DNA of 31,096 bases, from positions 1 through 31,096 of the forward strand of contig CAVURW010000262.1 of assembly GCA_963743595.1 (NCBI GenBank). Direction: 5' to 3'. Shown piece by piece: positions 15,788 through 24,544 of the stretch. A model generated the notes under the pieces. That model was not told the origin of the DNA. It saw nothing but the letters and a program-made list of their open reading frames with translations, and did no database searches. Made by a program: the position numbers and the translations under genes. How positions within the stretch are numbered: position 1 is the first letter of the stretch; the number at the start of each line of letters is the position of its first letter. Source of the DNA: CAVURW01 sp963743595. GTDB lineage: Bacteria; Verrucomicrobiota; Verrucomicrobiia; Methylacidiphilales; UBA1321.

Positions 15788-17248
15788 GTGAAAACTATTC
15801 GCTGGCCAATCCTCTTTCTCGCCATCCTCGGCCTACTCATCTTTACGCTCTACGCCTCCGTCGCGTTTAGCGGTTTGGCCGCTTTTAGTGTCGGTTTCAT
15901 CTACATCGCGTATGACACCCTCCTGCTGGGCACGATGGTCGGTTGCAGCCTCATGGCAGTCCGCGAGCAAGAGCGGATTCGCGTTTGGCGCAGTCGTCAA
16001 AAAGAGGATAACTCCCTGCCCCGCCCGAAACGCCCGACGCTTTCGGTACTCGTATGTGCACGAAATGAGCGCCTCGTCCTTCCCGTCTGCCTCAAGCATC
16101 TGCGTGAGCAAACCGAACCGGCCGACGATATTCTGGTGCTAGACGACGGCTCTTCTGATGACATGATCCCCTGGTTGACACAGGAATATAGCCTCACGTG
16201 GACACCGAGACCCGATATCGGTGCAGGCCGCCTCGGAACATCATCGATCTGGCCGGCACTCCGTGTCTGGAGCAAGCCCAACTCCGGTAAAGCCGATTCA
16301 CTCAACCAAGGCATCCAGCTCTCAGAATCCGAGGTGGTGGTGACCCTGGACGCGGATACCTACCTCGAACCGCTCTCGTTTGCCTGCATGCGGGATGCTT
16401 TTGTGGAAGACCCTCACCTCGCCATCGCAGGTGGTCTCCTCACGCCCGTTTGCCAACGCTCGCCCCTCGCCCCATTCTTTGAATTTTACCAGATCTTCGA
16501 GTACGCGCGCGGATTCCTCTGGCGGCTCACGTGGATGCAATTCAACATGCTCGTGCTCGTCTCCGGTGCCTTCTGCGCCTACCGCCGCTCCACGCTCACA
16601 GCCGTGGGCGGGTTCGATACAAAGAGCTGGGTGGAAGACTACGAGCTCACGCATCGCATCTACAAACGCATTTATGAGACGGGCGTGCCAGTGACCGTTA
16701 AAACGCTCGTCGATGCACGCGCCACCACCGACGCACCCGCACAACCGCGCCTCTTCCTCAACCAACGTCGCCGCTGGTTTGCGGGATTCATTTCCACGCA
16801 CTTTGCGTATAATGACATGGTCGGGAATCCGAAGTACGGCAACATGGGCCGCTACATGATGATCATTAAGACGCTCGATATGCTGCTGCCGGTCTACGCG
16901 CTCGCCTCAGCCGTGGTTCTGATCACGTTCCTCGTGAATCATCGCTACTTTAACACGTTCGTCCTTGGCGTGGTCGGCTTCAAGCTCTTGTACGACGTGA
17001 CCATGCACGTGTGGGCGGTTCGCATCTATCAACGCTGGCTCGGACTGCCCTTCACGAATCGACTCTGGCTTTGGTCGATTGTCGCCACACTCACGGAGCC
17101 GTTTGTTTTCCAACTCCTACGCCAGCTCGGGGCGGTGCTCGGCTGGGTCGCCTACCTGCGCGGCAAGATCAATTGGCATCCGCAGCGCCCCGTCGTATTT
17201 CAGCCAATTCCGGTCCCCTCTACCCAACAGCCTGTTGCCACGCATTGA
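15788..17248 (+). CDS. Membrane-bound processive family 2 glycosyltransferase
   Basis: This 486-residue inner-membrane enzyme is of the cellulose/hyaluronan/poly-GlcNAc synthase type. Two N-terminal helices (about 8-28 and 33-55) precede the GT-A domain, with DDGSSDD (119-125), the metal-binding DAD (188-190), the catalytic-base EDYE (263-266) and QRRRW (306-310), the motif of processive enzymes. At least three more hydrophobic segments follow (about 325-350, 360-385, 395-430). It should polymerise or transfer sugars from a nucleotide sugar across the membrane; the polymer cannot be told. A GTG start at 15788 is used because no ATG precedes the first helix. No partner export genes lie nearby. 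Confidence 0.88.
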   Translation: MKTIRWPILFLAILGLLIFTLYASVAFSGLAAFSVGFIYIAYDTLLLGTMVGCSLMAVREQERIRVWRSRQKEDNSLPRPKRPTLSVLVCARNERLVLPVCLKHLREQTEPADDILVLDDGSSDDMIPWLTQEYSLTWTPRPDIGAGRLGTSSIWPALRVWSKPNSGKADSLNQGIQLSESEVVVTLDADTYLEPLSFACMRDAFVEDPHLAIAGGLLTPVCQRSPLAPFFEFYQIFEYARGFLWRLTWMQFNMLVLVSGAFCAYRRSTLTAVGGFDTKSWVEDYELTHRIYKRIYETGVPVTVKTLVDARATTDAPAQPRLFLNQRRRWFAGFISTHFAYNDMVGNPKYGNMGRYMMIIKTLDMLLPVYALASAVVLITFLVNHRYFNTFVLGVVGFKLLYDVTMHVWAVRIYQRWLGLPFTNRLWLWSIVATLTEPFVFQLLRQLGAVLGWVAYLRGKINWHPQRPVVFQPIPVPSTQQPVATH

Positions 17249-17317
17249 AGCTAAACAGTTCTTGTAGAGTAATTTCGGCTCGCCATAATCATCTTCCCAA
17301 GCTACCAGCTAATAGTA

Positions 17318-17872
17318 ATGGTCCAGACCTACGATTATCTTTACGAGTTAATCTCCTACGCGCAGCCGCTCACGCCGAAGTTTCCGCCCACGGATAATCA
17401 TTGGAAATCCCTTGAAATCCAGATCCACCAACGGTTCCCGGAAGATTACAAGCTGCTCTTGAGCTCGCTCGGCTACGGCTGGTTCGGGGCCGGGTTTCAA
17501 TTCGAAATCCCCTCTCGACTTTGGGAAGCGTTCAATCACGACCTGCTCATCGCGCGGCGCGAATGGTTTACCGATCTCATAACCGCCCGCCGACTGCCCA
17601 TGTATCCGGACCGCGGCGGCTACATCTACATCGGACGCATGGATCAACAGGCCTTTTTCTTCCGCCCGGTTCCCGGCACCATTCAGTTGGAAACGATCGT
17701 CCATCTCGATGCCAACACCGCTCGGATCAGCTTCATCGAAGAACCCCTCACGCAGTACCTCTACCGGCTCTATCGCGGTATTTCCAATGACAAGCAGATG
17801 GCCGCCCTCCGTAAGGAAGTCTGGGACGATGGACGCGGGGGGCGGCTGCCCTTCTTTACCGTAGCGCACTAG
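17318..17872 (+). CDS. SMI1/KNR4 family-like protein
   Basis: This is a 184-residue soluble protein. Residues about 28-60 (WKSLEIQIHQRFPEDYKLLL followed by GYGWF) resemble the start of the SMI1/KNR4 (SUKH) fold, and a GGYIYIGRMDQQAFFF stretch fits its middle strands. SUKH proteins often act as immunity proteins to nuclease toxins, but many are housekeeping and no toxin gene is beside it. The palindromic element follows 90 bases downstream. I am fairly sure of the fold, not of the role. Confidence 0.6.
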   Translation: MVQTYDYLYELISYAQPLTPKFPPTDNHWKSLEIQIHQRFPEDYKLLLSSLGYGWFGAGFQFEIPSRLWEAFNHDLLIARREWFTDLITARRLPMYPDRGGYIYIGRMDQQAFFFRPVPGTIQLETIVHLDANTARISFIEEPLTQYLYRLYRGISNDKQMAALRKEVWDDGRGGRLPFFTVAH

Positions 17873-17961
17873 CGGCGGCATCTAGAGCGCTTTCCAGTGA
17901 TCTCAGAAATGCGGGACTCTACAGGGGAATATTCATCCTGATAAAGCGTTGGGAGGATACG

Positions 17962-18180
17962 ATGCCTTTGGCCCCGAATGGGGCATAATAATTAAGCCCA
18001 GAGCAAGCGAAGGGCAAAGCCCTCGAGCAGCCCTGGGAACACTGGGGAGCCGCAGGCCAAAAGGCACCATTTATTGCGACCTTACAGGCCGCCTTTGCAA
18101 CTTTACCCTTCCCAGGCGTGCGTCGTTAAGCTACTTCGCCTGGGCTCAATTATTACGGCCCCATTCGGGGCCAAAGACAT
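17962..18180. repeat. 219-bp palindromic element with 41-bp inverted arms
   Basis: The arms 17962-18002 and 18140-18180 are inverted copies differing at only about four positions. Each arm contains its own short hairpin (GCCCC-GAAT-GGGGC). Between the arms are further hairpins: AGGGC-AAA-GCCCT (18011-18023) and CCCAGGCG with CGCCTGGG (18111-18118, 18137-18144). Many spaced, compensating stems suggest a folded nucleic acid rather than a protein gene; the open frame crossing it is an artefact. It resembles GC-rich palindromic elements I recall from many Planctomycetes/Verrucomicrobia genomes, possibly MITE- or REP-like, but this was not checked. No transposase lies nearby. Flanks 17873-17961 and 18181-18306 hold no gene that I can see. 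Confidence 0.7.
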
Positions 18181-18306
18181 TGGGACCTTTCAAAGACTGA
18201 GCCGCAGTGTTGTACTCTGGAATTAGCAAGCTCAGTCGCGCCTAGTCATATATGCCCGCTATGGACTAGTTCCGGGAGCGGACGACTTTCAAAGTGTCGG
18301 TTCGGT

Positions 18307-19356
18307 TCACTTTCCAAGCGACAGCACCTGGATATCGCCTTCCGCGCCACTCACCGCGATGCAATCTCCGCTGGGCGACCACAACGCCTGGGTGACTTCG
18401 CTCTCGATCTTCGCGCCACCCACCAGGGGCCGGCGTTCCGTGGGGTTCCAAATGGCCACGCTGCCGTCCTTGGCTCCGGAAACCAGCAGATCACCCTTCG
18501 CCTGATAATTCACGTCGCTCACCACATCGGTGTGCCACTCCAGCATGGTGGGAGGACGCCCGGATGGGCCTTTACCCGCACAATCCCAGACAAGAGCTGC
18601 GGTCTGCGCGCCGTTTGTCGCAAACCAACGGCCCGCCTTATGCCAGGAATAACGCCGTGGCTTATCTGGGTAACCGCTCATGTGCATCTCTTCTCCCGTC
18701 TCACAACTCCACACATGGACGGCGCGATCCTGCGTTCCGGTCATTAACCACCGGCCATTTGGACTAAACGCCATATTGAGAATTGGGCTTTTGGCCGTGT
18801 AGGTCCGGCTCGATTTCATGCTTTCCGGATCTTCAAACAACGCCACCAGAGTGCTCGTGGCGACTGCCAGAGTTTTGCCCCCCTGAATCCACGCCAAGTC
18901 ACAAAGCACTTTCGGGAACGGGATTTCTCCCTGCTTTTCACCGGTCTTATCCCAGAGCGTCACCCTATTCCCAGCACCCAGCGCCAAGAGCGTGTCCCCG
19001 TTCTTCCTCTGGCCCCAGCCCAGCCTCTCCACCCAAGCCGTTCCCCCCGGCAATTCCTTAATCAACTTTTTACCCGGAACATCCCACAGCTTTCCCATCC
19101 CATCTTGCCCGCAGGTTGCCAGAATCGCTCCTTCCGAATGCCAAGCCACGCCATCCGCTCCGCCCTCGTGCGCGATCTTCTTGTAAAACAGCGATTCGCC
19201 TTTGGCAGCGGTAAAGACTCCCAGCTCGCCACCCGCAGAAATCGCGGCCAGTAACTCGCCGCTTGGCGACCAAGATATCTGGGTGACGAAGTCCGCCACG
19301 TGATCATTCCATAAAAACGAAATGGGCCGCATCTTTCCTGAACTTTGAGCGATCAC
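18307..19356 (-). CDS. WD40 repeat beta-propeller protein
   Basis: This 349-residue protein consists of about seven WD40 blades, seen as recurring WSPSG or FSPNG turns, GxDG dipeptides and xLWD/VWS/IWN blade ends (for example GMGKLWDV, AVHVWSCETG, SVAIWNPTE). No signal peptide and no catalytic domain, so it is a cytoplasmic scaffold. It starts 10 bases after the CobW-like GTPase gene and is therefore co-transcribed with it. A partnership in metal delivery is suggested by this coupling, not by sequence. Confidence 0.88.
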   Translation of the reverse strand: MIAQSSGKMRPISFLWNDHVADFVTQISWSPSGELLAAISAGGELGVFTAAKGESLFYKKIAHEGGADGVAWHSEGAILATCGQDGMGKLWDVPGKKLIKELPGGTAWVERLGWGQRKNGDTLLALGAGNRVTLWDKTGEKQGEIPFPKVLCDLAWIQGGKTLAVATSTLVALFEDPESMKSSRTYTAKSPILNMAFSPNGRWLMTGTQDRAVHVWSCETGEEMHMSGYPDKPRRYSWHKAGRWFATNGAQTAALVWDCAGKGPSGRPPTMLEWHTDVVSDVNYQAKGDLLVSGAKDGSVAIWNPTERRPLVGGAKIESEVTQALWSPSGDCIAVSGAEGDIQVLSLGK

Positions 19357-19366
19357 AGCGGCCTCC

Positions 19367-20422
19367 TTACTTGACCAGACACGAGCGGAAACCGTCGGTC
19401 AGCGCTTTTCTATCAAGTTCCCGACCAATAAACACGAGAACGTTCTGCCGTGGCGCTTCGCCCCAGGGCTTGTCCAGTTTCTTATCCAAGAGCATGTGCA
19501 CACCTTGGAAAACGATTCTTTCCGGTCGACCTTGAATCGCCAATATCCCCTTCATTCGGAAAATGTTTTGCCCCTTGGTCTGCAATAACGTACCCAGCCA
19601 ATCGCTCAAACGCGCCTCGTCCAGATCGCCCGACTCTTTAATCCCCACCGAAGTGACATCGTCATCATGATGATGATCATGCTCATGTTCATGATGGTGA
19701 TCATGTTCAGGGTTCGTGCAACCCTCGTCGTGACATTCTTCGCCATGCTCGTGGTCGTGATCATGATCATGCTCGTGGTCGTCTAGTTTGAGGAAGTTCG
19801 GCTCCAATTCCAGTGCGCGATTCAAATCGAACCCACCGATATCGAGCACTTTTACGAGATCAACCTCCCCGTTCTGCCCGGTGTAGATCCGGGCCACTCG
19901 GTTCATCTTCTTGATTCGCGCTTCGACCTCTTGAACCTCGTCCTTCGACACCAGATCGGTCTTGTTCAGTAAAATCACATCGGCAAACCCGATCTGTTCC
20001 CGTACTTCCCGCGTATCGTCCAGATGCAACTTCACATGCTTACAATCGACAACCGTTACGATCCCGTCCAAGACGTAATCGGCCTTGATCTCTTCGTCCG
20101 TAAAAAAGGTCTGGGCGACCGGTCCAGGATCAGCCAAACCTGTCGTCTCGATGACAACGCGGTTGTACTTGTCCTTGCGCTTGGTCAATTTGTGGAGAAT
20201 CCGAATCAGATCGCCGCGAACTCGGCAGCAAATGCACCCGTTATTGAGCTCGAAAATCTCTTCGTCGGCTTGAATGACCAATTGCTGATCGATCCCGATC
20301 TCGCCAAATTCATTCTCAATGACGGCGATTTTCTGGCCGTGGTTTCCCGTCAAAATACGATTGAGCAGCGTCGTCTTACCGGCACCTAAAAATCCCGTGA
20401 TTACCGTAACTGGTATTGGCAT
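19367..20422 (-). CDS. COG0523 (CobW/YjiA-type) GTPase metallochaperone with His-rich loop
   Basis: This 351-residue G3E-family GTPase handles metal ions, most often zinc. Landmarks are Walker A GFLGAGKT (10-17), ENEFGEIGID (36-45), the metal-binding CICC (63-66), NKTD (153-156) and a CobW C-terminal domain (about 260-345, ending LDRKALTDGFRSCL). Between the two lies a striking loop at 215-255 with about 16 histidines, many acidic residues and two cysteines, likely a zinc or nickel buffer. An upstream TTG at 20443 is open, but the ATG at 20422 begins the family directly. It sits in the ligA operon before the WD40 gene. No Zur box was recognised. Confidence 0.92.
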   Translation of the reverse strand: MPIPVTVITGFLGAGKTTLLNRILTGNHGQKIAVIENEFGEIGIDQQLVIQADEEIFELNNGCICCRVRGDLIRILHKLTKRKDKYNRVVIETTGLADPGPVAQTFFTDEEIKADYVLDGIVTVVDCKHVKLHLDDTREVREQIGFADVILLNKTDLVSKDEVQEVEARIKKMNRVARIYTGQNGEVDLVKVLDIGGFDLNRALELEPNFLKLDDHEHDHDHDHEHGEECHDEGCTNPEHDHHHEHEHDHHHDDDVTSVGIKESGDLDEARLSDWLGTLLQTKGQNIFRMKGILAIQGRPERIVFQGVHMLLDKKLDKPWGEAPRQNVLVFIGRELDRKALTDGFRSCLVK

Positions 20423-20455
20423 AGCCCCGCAATATGCCTGCAATTGGGCTGTAGA

Positions 20456-20989
20456 TCAACGTCGGTCCTGCTGGAGTTGCCGGAACTTCTGCTTTAACGC
20501 CTCATGTTCTGCCTTCAGTTCGCGCAAGTCCTCCGTGAGCTGGCGGATGCGTTGATCCTTCGCCAGATCCATCATGATCATCCCCGTTCGAGCCCCAGAA
20601 TCGACCCGCTTTTGCTCCATATCCTCACTCGCCAGAAGCGCTCCCAAGGGCAAGGTTTGACGGGTTGCCTGGTTCGTTACCAGGGAGTTGTGATCGATCA
20701 TTCCCCGCTTCAGATATTCTCTCAAGGCACCGGTGGTCGTGGGACCGTAAACCGTGCCCTTCGGCTCGGGTAATTCCACGATCCAAATCATTTTGAGAAA
20801 CGTCACCTCAGAGGGTAACATCCAGGTTTGTTGATCTGTGGAAAGGGTATCTGTGGGAGCAATCTGCGCCGATTTCGCCCAATCATAGAGCGTTTTCTCA
20901 TCAACTGGACCGAACAGCTCCTCTTCCTCAGCCTTTTTCAAGTACCACTGAGCCATAAACGGGTCATCTCCTAAGGTAATATTCGACAT
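20456..20989 (-). CDS. Tandem GYF_2-like protein with C-terminal coiled coil
   Basis: This 177-residue soluble protein has two GYF_2-like units. The first is WYLKKAEEEELFGPVDEK (about 14-31, ending near WMLPSEV) and the second is MIWIVELPEPKGTVYGPT (about 66-83, ending near LPLGALL). A coiled coil with many K, E, R and Q closes it (about 140-175). GYF_2 domains bind proline-rich peptides and in bacteria commonly act in membrane or scaffold proteins. The frame is open to 21088, but the ATG at 20989 lies one base after the stop of the upstream LysM gene, which fits coupling. Confidence 0.7.
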   Translation of the reverse strand: MSNITLGDDPFMAQWYLKKAEEEELFGPVDEKTLYDWAKSAQIAPTDTLSTDQQTWMLPSEVTFLKMIWIVELPEPKGTVYGPTTTGALREYLKRGMIDHNSLVTNQATRQTLPLGALLASEDMEQKRVDSGARTGMIMMDLAKDQRIRQLTEDLRELKAEHEALKQKFRQLQQDRR

Positions 20990-20990
20990 A

Positions 20991-21710
20991 TCAGGAACGC
21001 GGGATAAATAGTTTTTGACCCACTTTAAGTGGAGTTTGAGAGGTAATATGGTTAGCGCGACAAATTTCGGACACCGTGACCTGCACACCTTGCTCGCGAT
21101 AGGCGCGTGCGATTATGGATAACGTTTCACCGTCTGCCACCACATGATTGTAACCGCGCTGCACGGGTTCGGGAGTGGGGGTGATCGCAACGGGTGGTTC
21201 TGTCGGAACAGGAACGGCATCAGGACTCGGTGCCGAGGTAGGCGGAGCTACCGGAGTTTCGGGAGTGCGATAGGCAACTGCGGTTGCGTCGGTCGGCTTC
21301 GGGGTCGGTTCGGAGTCGGTCACCACGGGCTTTTTCAAGTGCGGCGTCTTTTTGGGGTTGGCGATCATCTCAGCGACTTGCGCCAAAAGCGCCTTTTCTT
21401 CGGTGGCCCGATCTTGCTCGGATTTTTGAAGCGAGGCTTGGAGCGCCGTCAATTGCGTCTTCAAGTCGGCGTTTTCTTGTTCCAATTTCGCTTGCGCTTG
21501 GGTGAGCGTGGCCACCTGTGTCTTCAAATTGTCCACCGAAGCATGGGTCGCCTCGTAACCGCTCTGAATCATGTCCAGTTGGTCGGCGGCTTTCGCCAGC
21601 TTTTCACGCTCCGCCTCTGCATCCTGCGCTCTACCAGGGTCTTGAGCACGTAAAAACGCAGTACACCCCAGGATTAAGATCGTCCAAAATAGCAACTCAC
21701 GCACTCTCAT
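20991..21710 (-). CDS. Secreted LysM-domain protein with coiled coil
   Basis: This 239-residue exported protein has a signal peptide (LLFWTILILGCTAFLRAQ), a long coiled coil (about 30-115), a Thr/Pro-rich linker and one C-terminal LysM domain (about 188-238, GYNHVVADGETLSIIARAY to LKVGQKLFIPR), which binds peptidoglycan. A lipobox is not convincing (GC at about 15-16), so it may be periplasmic or a lipoprotein. Its proline-rich linker could be a GYF ligand of the next gene, but the compartments differ. It overlaps the ligA stop by 14 bases. Confidence 0.82.
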   Translation of the reverse strand: MRVRELLFWTILILGCTAFLRAQDPGRAQDAEAEREKLAKAADQLDMIQSGYEATHASVDNLKTQVATLTQAQAKLEQENADLKTQLTALQASLQKSEQDRATEEKALLAQVAEMIANPKKTPHLKKPVVTDSEPTPKPTDATAVAYRTPETPVAPPTSAPSPDAVPVPTEPPVAITPTPEPVQRGYNHVVADGETLSIIARAYREQGVQVTVSEICRANHITSQTPLKVGQKLFIPRS

Positions 21711-23718
21711 ACAGTTCCCGGAACTCCGCTTCTGAGACTACCTTAATACCTAACTTCAGTGCATCTTCTAATTTCGATCCGGCTTTATCTCCTGCTAATA
21801 AATAATCAGTCTTCTTACTAATTGACCCTGAAACCTTACCGCCAGCTGCCCGAATTCGGTCGGCGAGCGTCTCGCGGGGTTCAGTTAAGGTCCCCGTGAT
21901 TACAAATGTCTTACCCTCGATCTTCGCGTGTCCCTTTCCGGCACCGTCAATCGCTGACCCGGTGGCGACCTGTGCTTGGAAGTTCAGTCCTGCGCTTCTT
22001 AATCGCTCTACGAGCGCCTTGTTTCGCTCGTCCGAAAACCATTTCCTAACGCTCCCTGCGACAACCTCGCCGACATCCGGCACCCGGACGAGTTCTTCCA
22101 CAGTGGCATTCGCTAATCGATCCATCGACTGAAAATGGGCCGCCAACGCCCGACCCGCCCCGGCTCCCACATGCAGAATGCCCAGACCGAAGATTAACCG
22201 CCACAAATCGCGGCCCTTGCTCCCCTCGATTCCCTTCATCACATTCTGCGCCGACTTAACCGCCATCCGCTCCAAACCGGCCAGCTTTGTTTCTGATAGT
22301 GAATAGATGTCTGCCAAATCCTTAACCAGACCGGCATCCACCAACTGCCCACAGAGCGTTTCGCCCATCCCATCAATATCCATCGCACCTTTGTGAGCAA
22401 AATGCTGAACTCGCCGGACCAATTGCGCGGCGCACGTATCGCTGGCGCACTTGAGAAAAATCCCCTCCCAAATCAGCGGCGCGGAGCACGCGGGACAGCC
22501 TGCGGGAGGCTCAATCTTTCGCTCAGCGCCCGTCCGCTTATCTAGAACCGGCCCGAGAACGGCAGGAATGATCTCACCCGCTTTCTCGATGGTGACGTGA
22601 TCGCCGAGTCGGATATCCTTGCGGTTGATCTCGTCGAAGTTGTGAAGAGTCGCACGGCTCACGGTCGTTCCCGCCAAGAGAACGGGGTGCAGCTCTGCCA
22701 CCGGAGTGATCGTCCCGGTGCGTCCCACCTGGAATGTGACGCGCTCTAAAAGAGTAACCGCTTTTTCAGCACTATATTTATAGGCAATCGCCCAGCGGGG
22801 CGCTTTTGAAGTTGAACCGAGCGAAGCGCGTAAACGCCGCGCGTCCAACTTCACGACTGCTCCATCCGTTTCATACGAGAAACTCTTGCGCGCGACGTCC
22901 AGCTCTTGAATCGCACGGATCAGTTCCTCCTTCGACTTACAAAACCAAGTCCGCTCCGGCACTGGCAATCCCGCCTCAGCGATTTGCTTGAGCCAATCCG
23001 CTTGGCGTTCGCAGGTAACCCCGACCAATTCCCCCGGCCCGTAGAGCACCACGGCGAGCGGACGCTTGGCGACGAGCTTAGGGTCGAGTTGCTTGATTGT
23101 TCCCGCCGCAGCGTTACGAGGATTCGCAAACAGCGCCTCACCAGCAGCCACCCGTTGCTTGTTTAGCTTTGCGAAAGCTACGCTCGGATAGTAGACCTCA
23201 CCACGCAGTTCCATTACGGCGGCCTTGGCCAAATCACCCTTAAGCTCCAGTGGCAGACTGCGAATCGTTTTTAAGTTCTCGGTGATGTCATCCCCGCTTT
23301 GGCCATCGCCCCGTGTCACGCCTTGCACAAACTTCCCCAACTCGTAACGAACGCTAACGGCAAGGCCGTCGATCTTCGGTTCCACAACAAAATTCAGCTC
23401 TTCCCCAGGCAACAGTTTCCGTAGACGATCATAAAACGCACCCATCTCGTCTTCCGAGTAAGTGTTGTCCAGACTCTGCATCGGAACGCGATGGGCCGCC
23501 GATTTAAATTCGGAAAGAGGCGCTCCGCCAACTTTTTGACTGGGTGAGTTTGCAGTAACTAATTCTGGGTGATTGCGTTCCAGAACTAATAGCTCGTGGT
23601 AAATACGGTCGTACTCAGCGTCAGAAACAAGTGGTTCAGCTTCAATATAATAGGCTTGATCGAGCACACGAATCTTGTCGACCAGCTCCTTGTATCTAAC
23701 ACGTGTCTCCTCGTTCAT
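21697..23718 (-). CDS. ligA: NAD-dependent DNA ligase LigA
   Basis: This 673-residue enzyme seals nicks in DNA replication and repair. It shows the Ia domain start YYIEAEPLVSDAEYD, adenylation motif VEPKIDGLAV with the catalytic Lys115, the OB fold with LGDHVTIEKAGEIIP, a four-cysteine zinc finger (CPAC, then CASDTC), HhH repeats and a C-terminal BRCT domain (GKTFVITGTLTEPRETL to the end). Length matches the family. The open frame extends to 23784, but the extra 22 residues are unlike LigA; the ATG at 23718 fits. It leads a minus-strand operon with the LysM, GYF, CobW and WD40 genes. Confidence 0.97.
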   Translation of the reverse strand: MNEETRVRYKELVDKIRVLDQAYYIEAEPLVSDAEYDRIYHELLVLERNHPELVTANSPSQKVGGAPLSEFKSAAHRVPMQSLDNTYSEDEMGAFYDRLRKLLPGEELNFVVEPKIDGLAVSVRYELGKFVQGVTRGDGQSGDDITENLKTIRSLPLELKGDLAKAAVMELRGEVYYPSVAFAKLNKQRVAAGEALFANPRNAAAGTIKQLDPKLVAKRPLAVVLYGPGELVGVTCERQADWLKQIAEAGLPVPERTWFCKSKEELIRAIQELDVARKSFSYETDGAVVKLDARRLRASLGSTSKAPRWAIAYKYSAEKAVTLLERVTFQVGRTGTITPVAELHPVLLAGTTVSRATLHNFDEINRKDIRLGDHVTIEKAGEIIPAVLGPVLDKRTGAERKIEPPAGCPACSAPLIWEGIFLKCASDTCAAQLVRRVQHFAHKGAMDIDGMGETLCGQLVDAGLVKDLADIYSLSETKLAGLERMAVKSAQNVMKGIEGSKGRDLWRLIFGLGILHVGAGAGRALAAHFQSMDRLANATVEELVRVPDVGEVVAGSVRKWFSDERNKALVERLRSAGLNFQAQVATGSAIDGAGKGHAKIEGKTFVITGTLTEPRETLADRIRAAGGKVSGSISKKTDYLLAGDKAGSKLEDALKLGIKVVSEAEFRELYESA

Positions 23719-23927
23719 AACCCCGAAACTCTGGCAAGTCTCCGGCTTCAAGTCCATTCCAAGTCGCAAATAAAAGGGTTGCACAATCGATTGGCGTGCC
23801 TATCTTCCGCACTTAGCTCGGGACTTGCTCTCGAGCACCCCGACTCTGGCAATTTCGGGCGTTGTAAAATGGAGGGCTGTACTTCGGAAGAGTCTCCCTC
23901 TCTAACCTTAAACCTAGGAGACAGAAA

Positions 23928-24542
23928 ATGAAGGTAAAATTCACCCTTTACGGGTTCAATGTATTAGCCGCGTTAGCAATGTTGTGCCTAACCCTAATTA
24001 ATTCAGCCACAGCCTCCCCGACCTCCCTTTCGGATCTGGACCCCATTCAACGGGCTCATCGTCTCAAGCCAAAACCGCAGCAAACCACGTCGTTCTCGCT
24101 GTTTCGGCCCTCGATTCAACATGGCTACGCGCGACTAACCGCCTACTGGACCAATGAAGACTACTGGACCCGCCGTCATCTCAGCGCCACCGGCTTGAAA
24201 CTCCGCGAGGGCTACTGTGCGGTCGATCCGAAGAGGATCCCCTACGGCAGCGTCGTCACCATCCCCGGCATGGGTAAGTTCCTCGCGGTCGACACCGGCA
24301 CCGATGTGATCAATCGCCGCGCAGCTCGAAAGACGGCGACGACGTACTCGCAACGCAACGCGCTGGTCGTCGACATCTTTTTCCTGAAGAAAAAGGAAGG
24401 CCGTTACTTCGAAGCGCAACCCCCAAAGTTCGTTGATATCTCGTGGGCTCCTCCGACTTCCACGAATAACGAAGCGATCCGGGACCGTCTCCTCTTCGCT
24501 GATGCGAATTGGTCTCGACTCGCGGTCGTCGGGGCGTTTTAA
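23928..24542 (+). CDS. Secreted 3D-domain cell-wall protein
   Basis: This 204-residue protein has a signal peptide (LAALAMLCLTLINSATA) and a C-terminal 3D domain, named after three aspartates: VDPKRIPYGSVVTIP, FLAVDTGTDVI and NALVVDIFF. The fold is a double-psi beta barrel of the MltA/lytic transglycosylase superfamily that acts on peptidoglycan. The inserted loop (RRAARKTATTYSQ) separates the second and third aspartates. A good ribosome site GGAGA lies 11 bases before the ATG, which supports the start. It is divergent from ligA and its TAA precedes the next ATG by two bases, so an operon with the aminotransferase is likely. Confidence 0.85.
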   Translation: MKVKFTLYGFNVLAALAMLCLTLINSATASPTSLSDLDPIQRAHRLKPKPQQTTSFSLFRPSIQHGYARLTAYWTNEDYWTRRHLSATGLKLREGYCAVDPKRIPYGSVVTIPGMGKFLAVDTGTDVINRRAARKTATTYSQRNALVVDIFFLKKKEGRYFEAQPPKFVDISWAPPTSTNNEAIRDRLLFADANWSRLAVVGAF

Positions 24543-24544
24543 TA

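Noticed and set aside
16322..16801. 159-residue minus-strand ORF
   Set aside because: Antisense shadow of the glycosyltransferase catalytic domain.
17318..17872. Immunity protein of a toxin system
   Set aside because: The SUKH-like fold alone is not evidence; no toxin, secretion gene or repeated immunity genes are near.
17962..18180. HEARO/omega RNA of an IscB-type nuclease
   Set aside because: I could not match the sequence to the omega RNA scaffold I know, and no HNH nuclease ORF lies next to it. It needs a covariance search before naming.
17949..18200. 83-residue plus-strand ORF
   Set aside because: It spans the palindromic element and its composition follows the stems; the hairpin symmetry explains the sequence better than a protein.
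23721..23852. Two copies of CCCCGA(AA)CTCTGGCAA about 115 bases apart before ligA
   Set aside because: Only two imperfect copies, one just upstream of the ligA start; probably chance.
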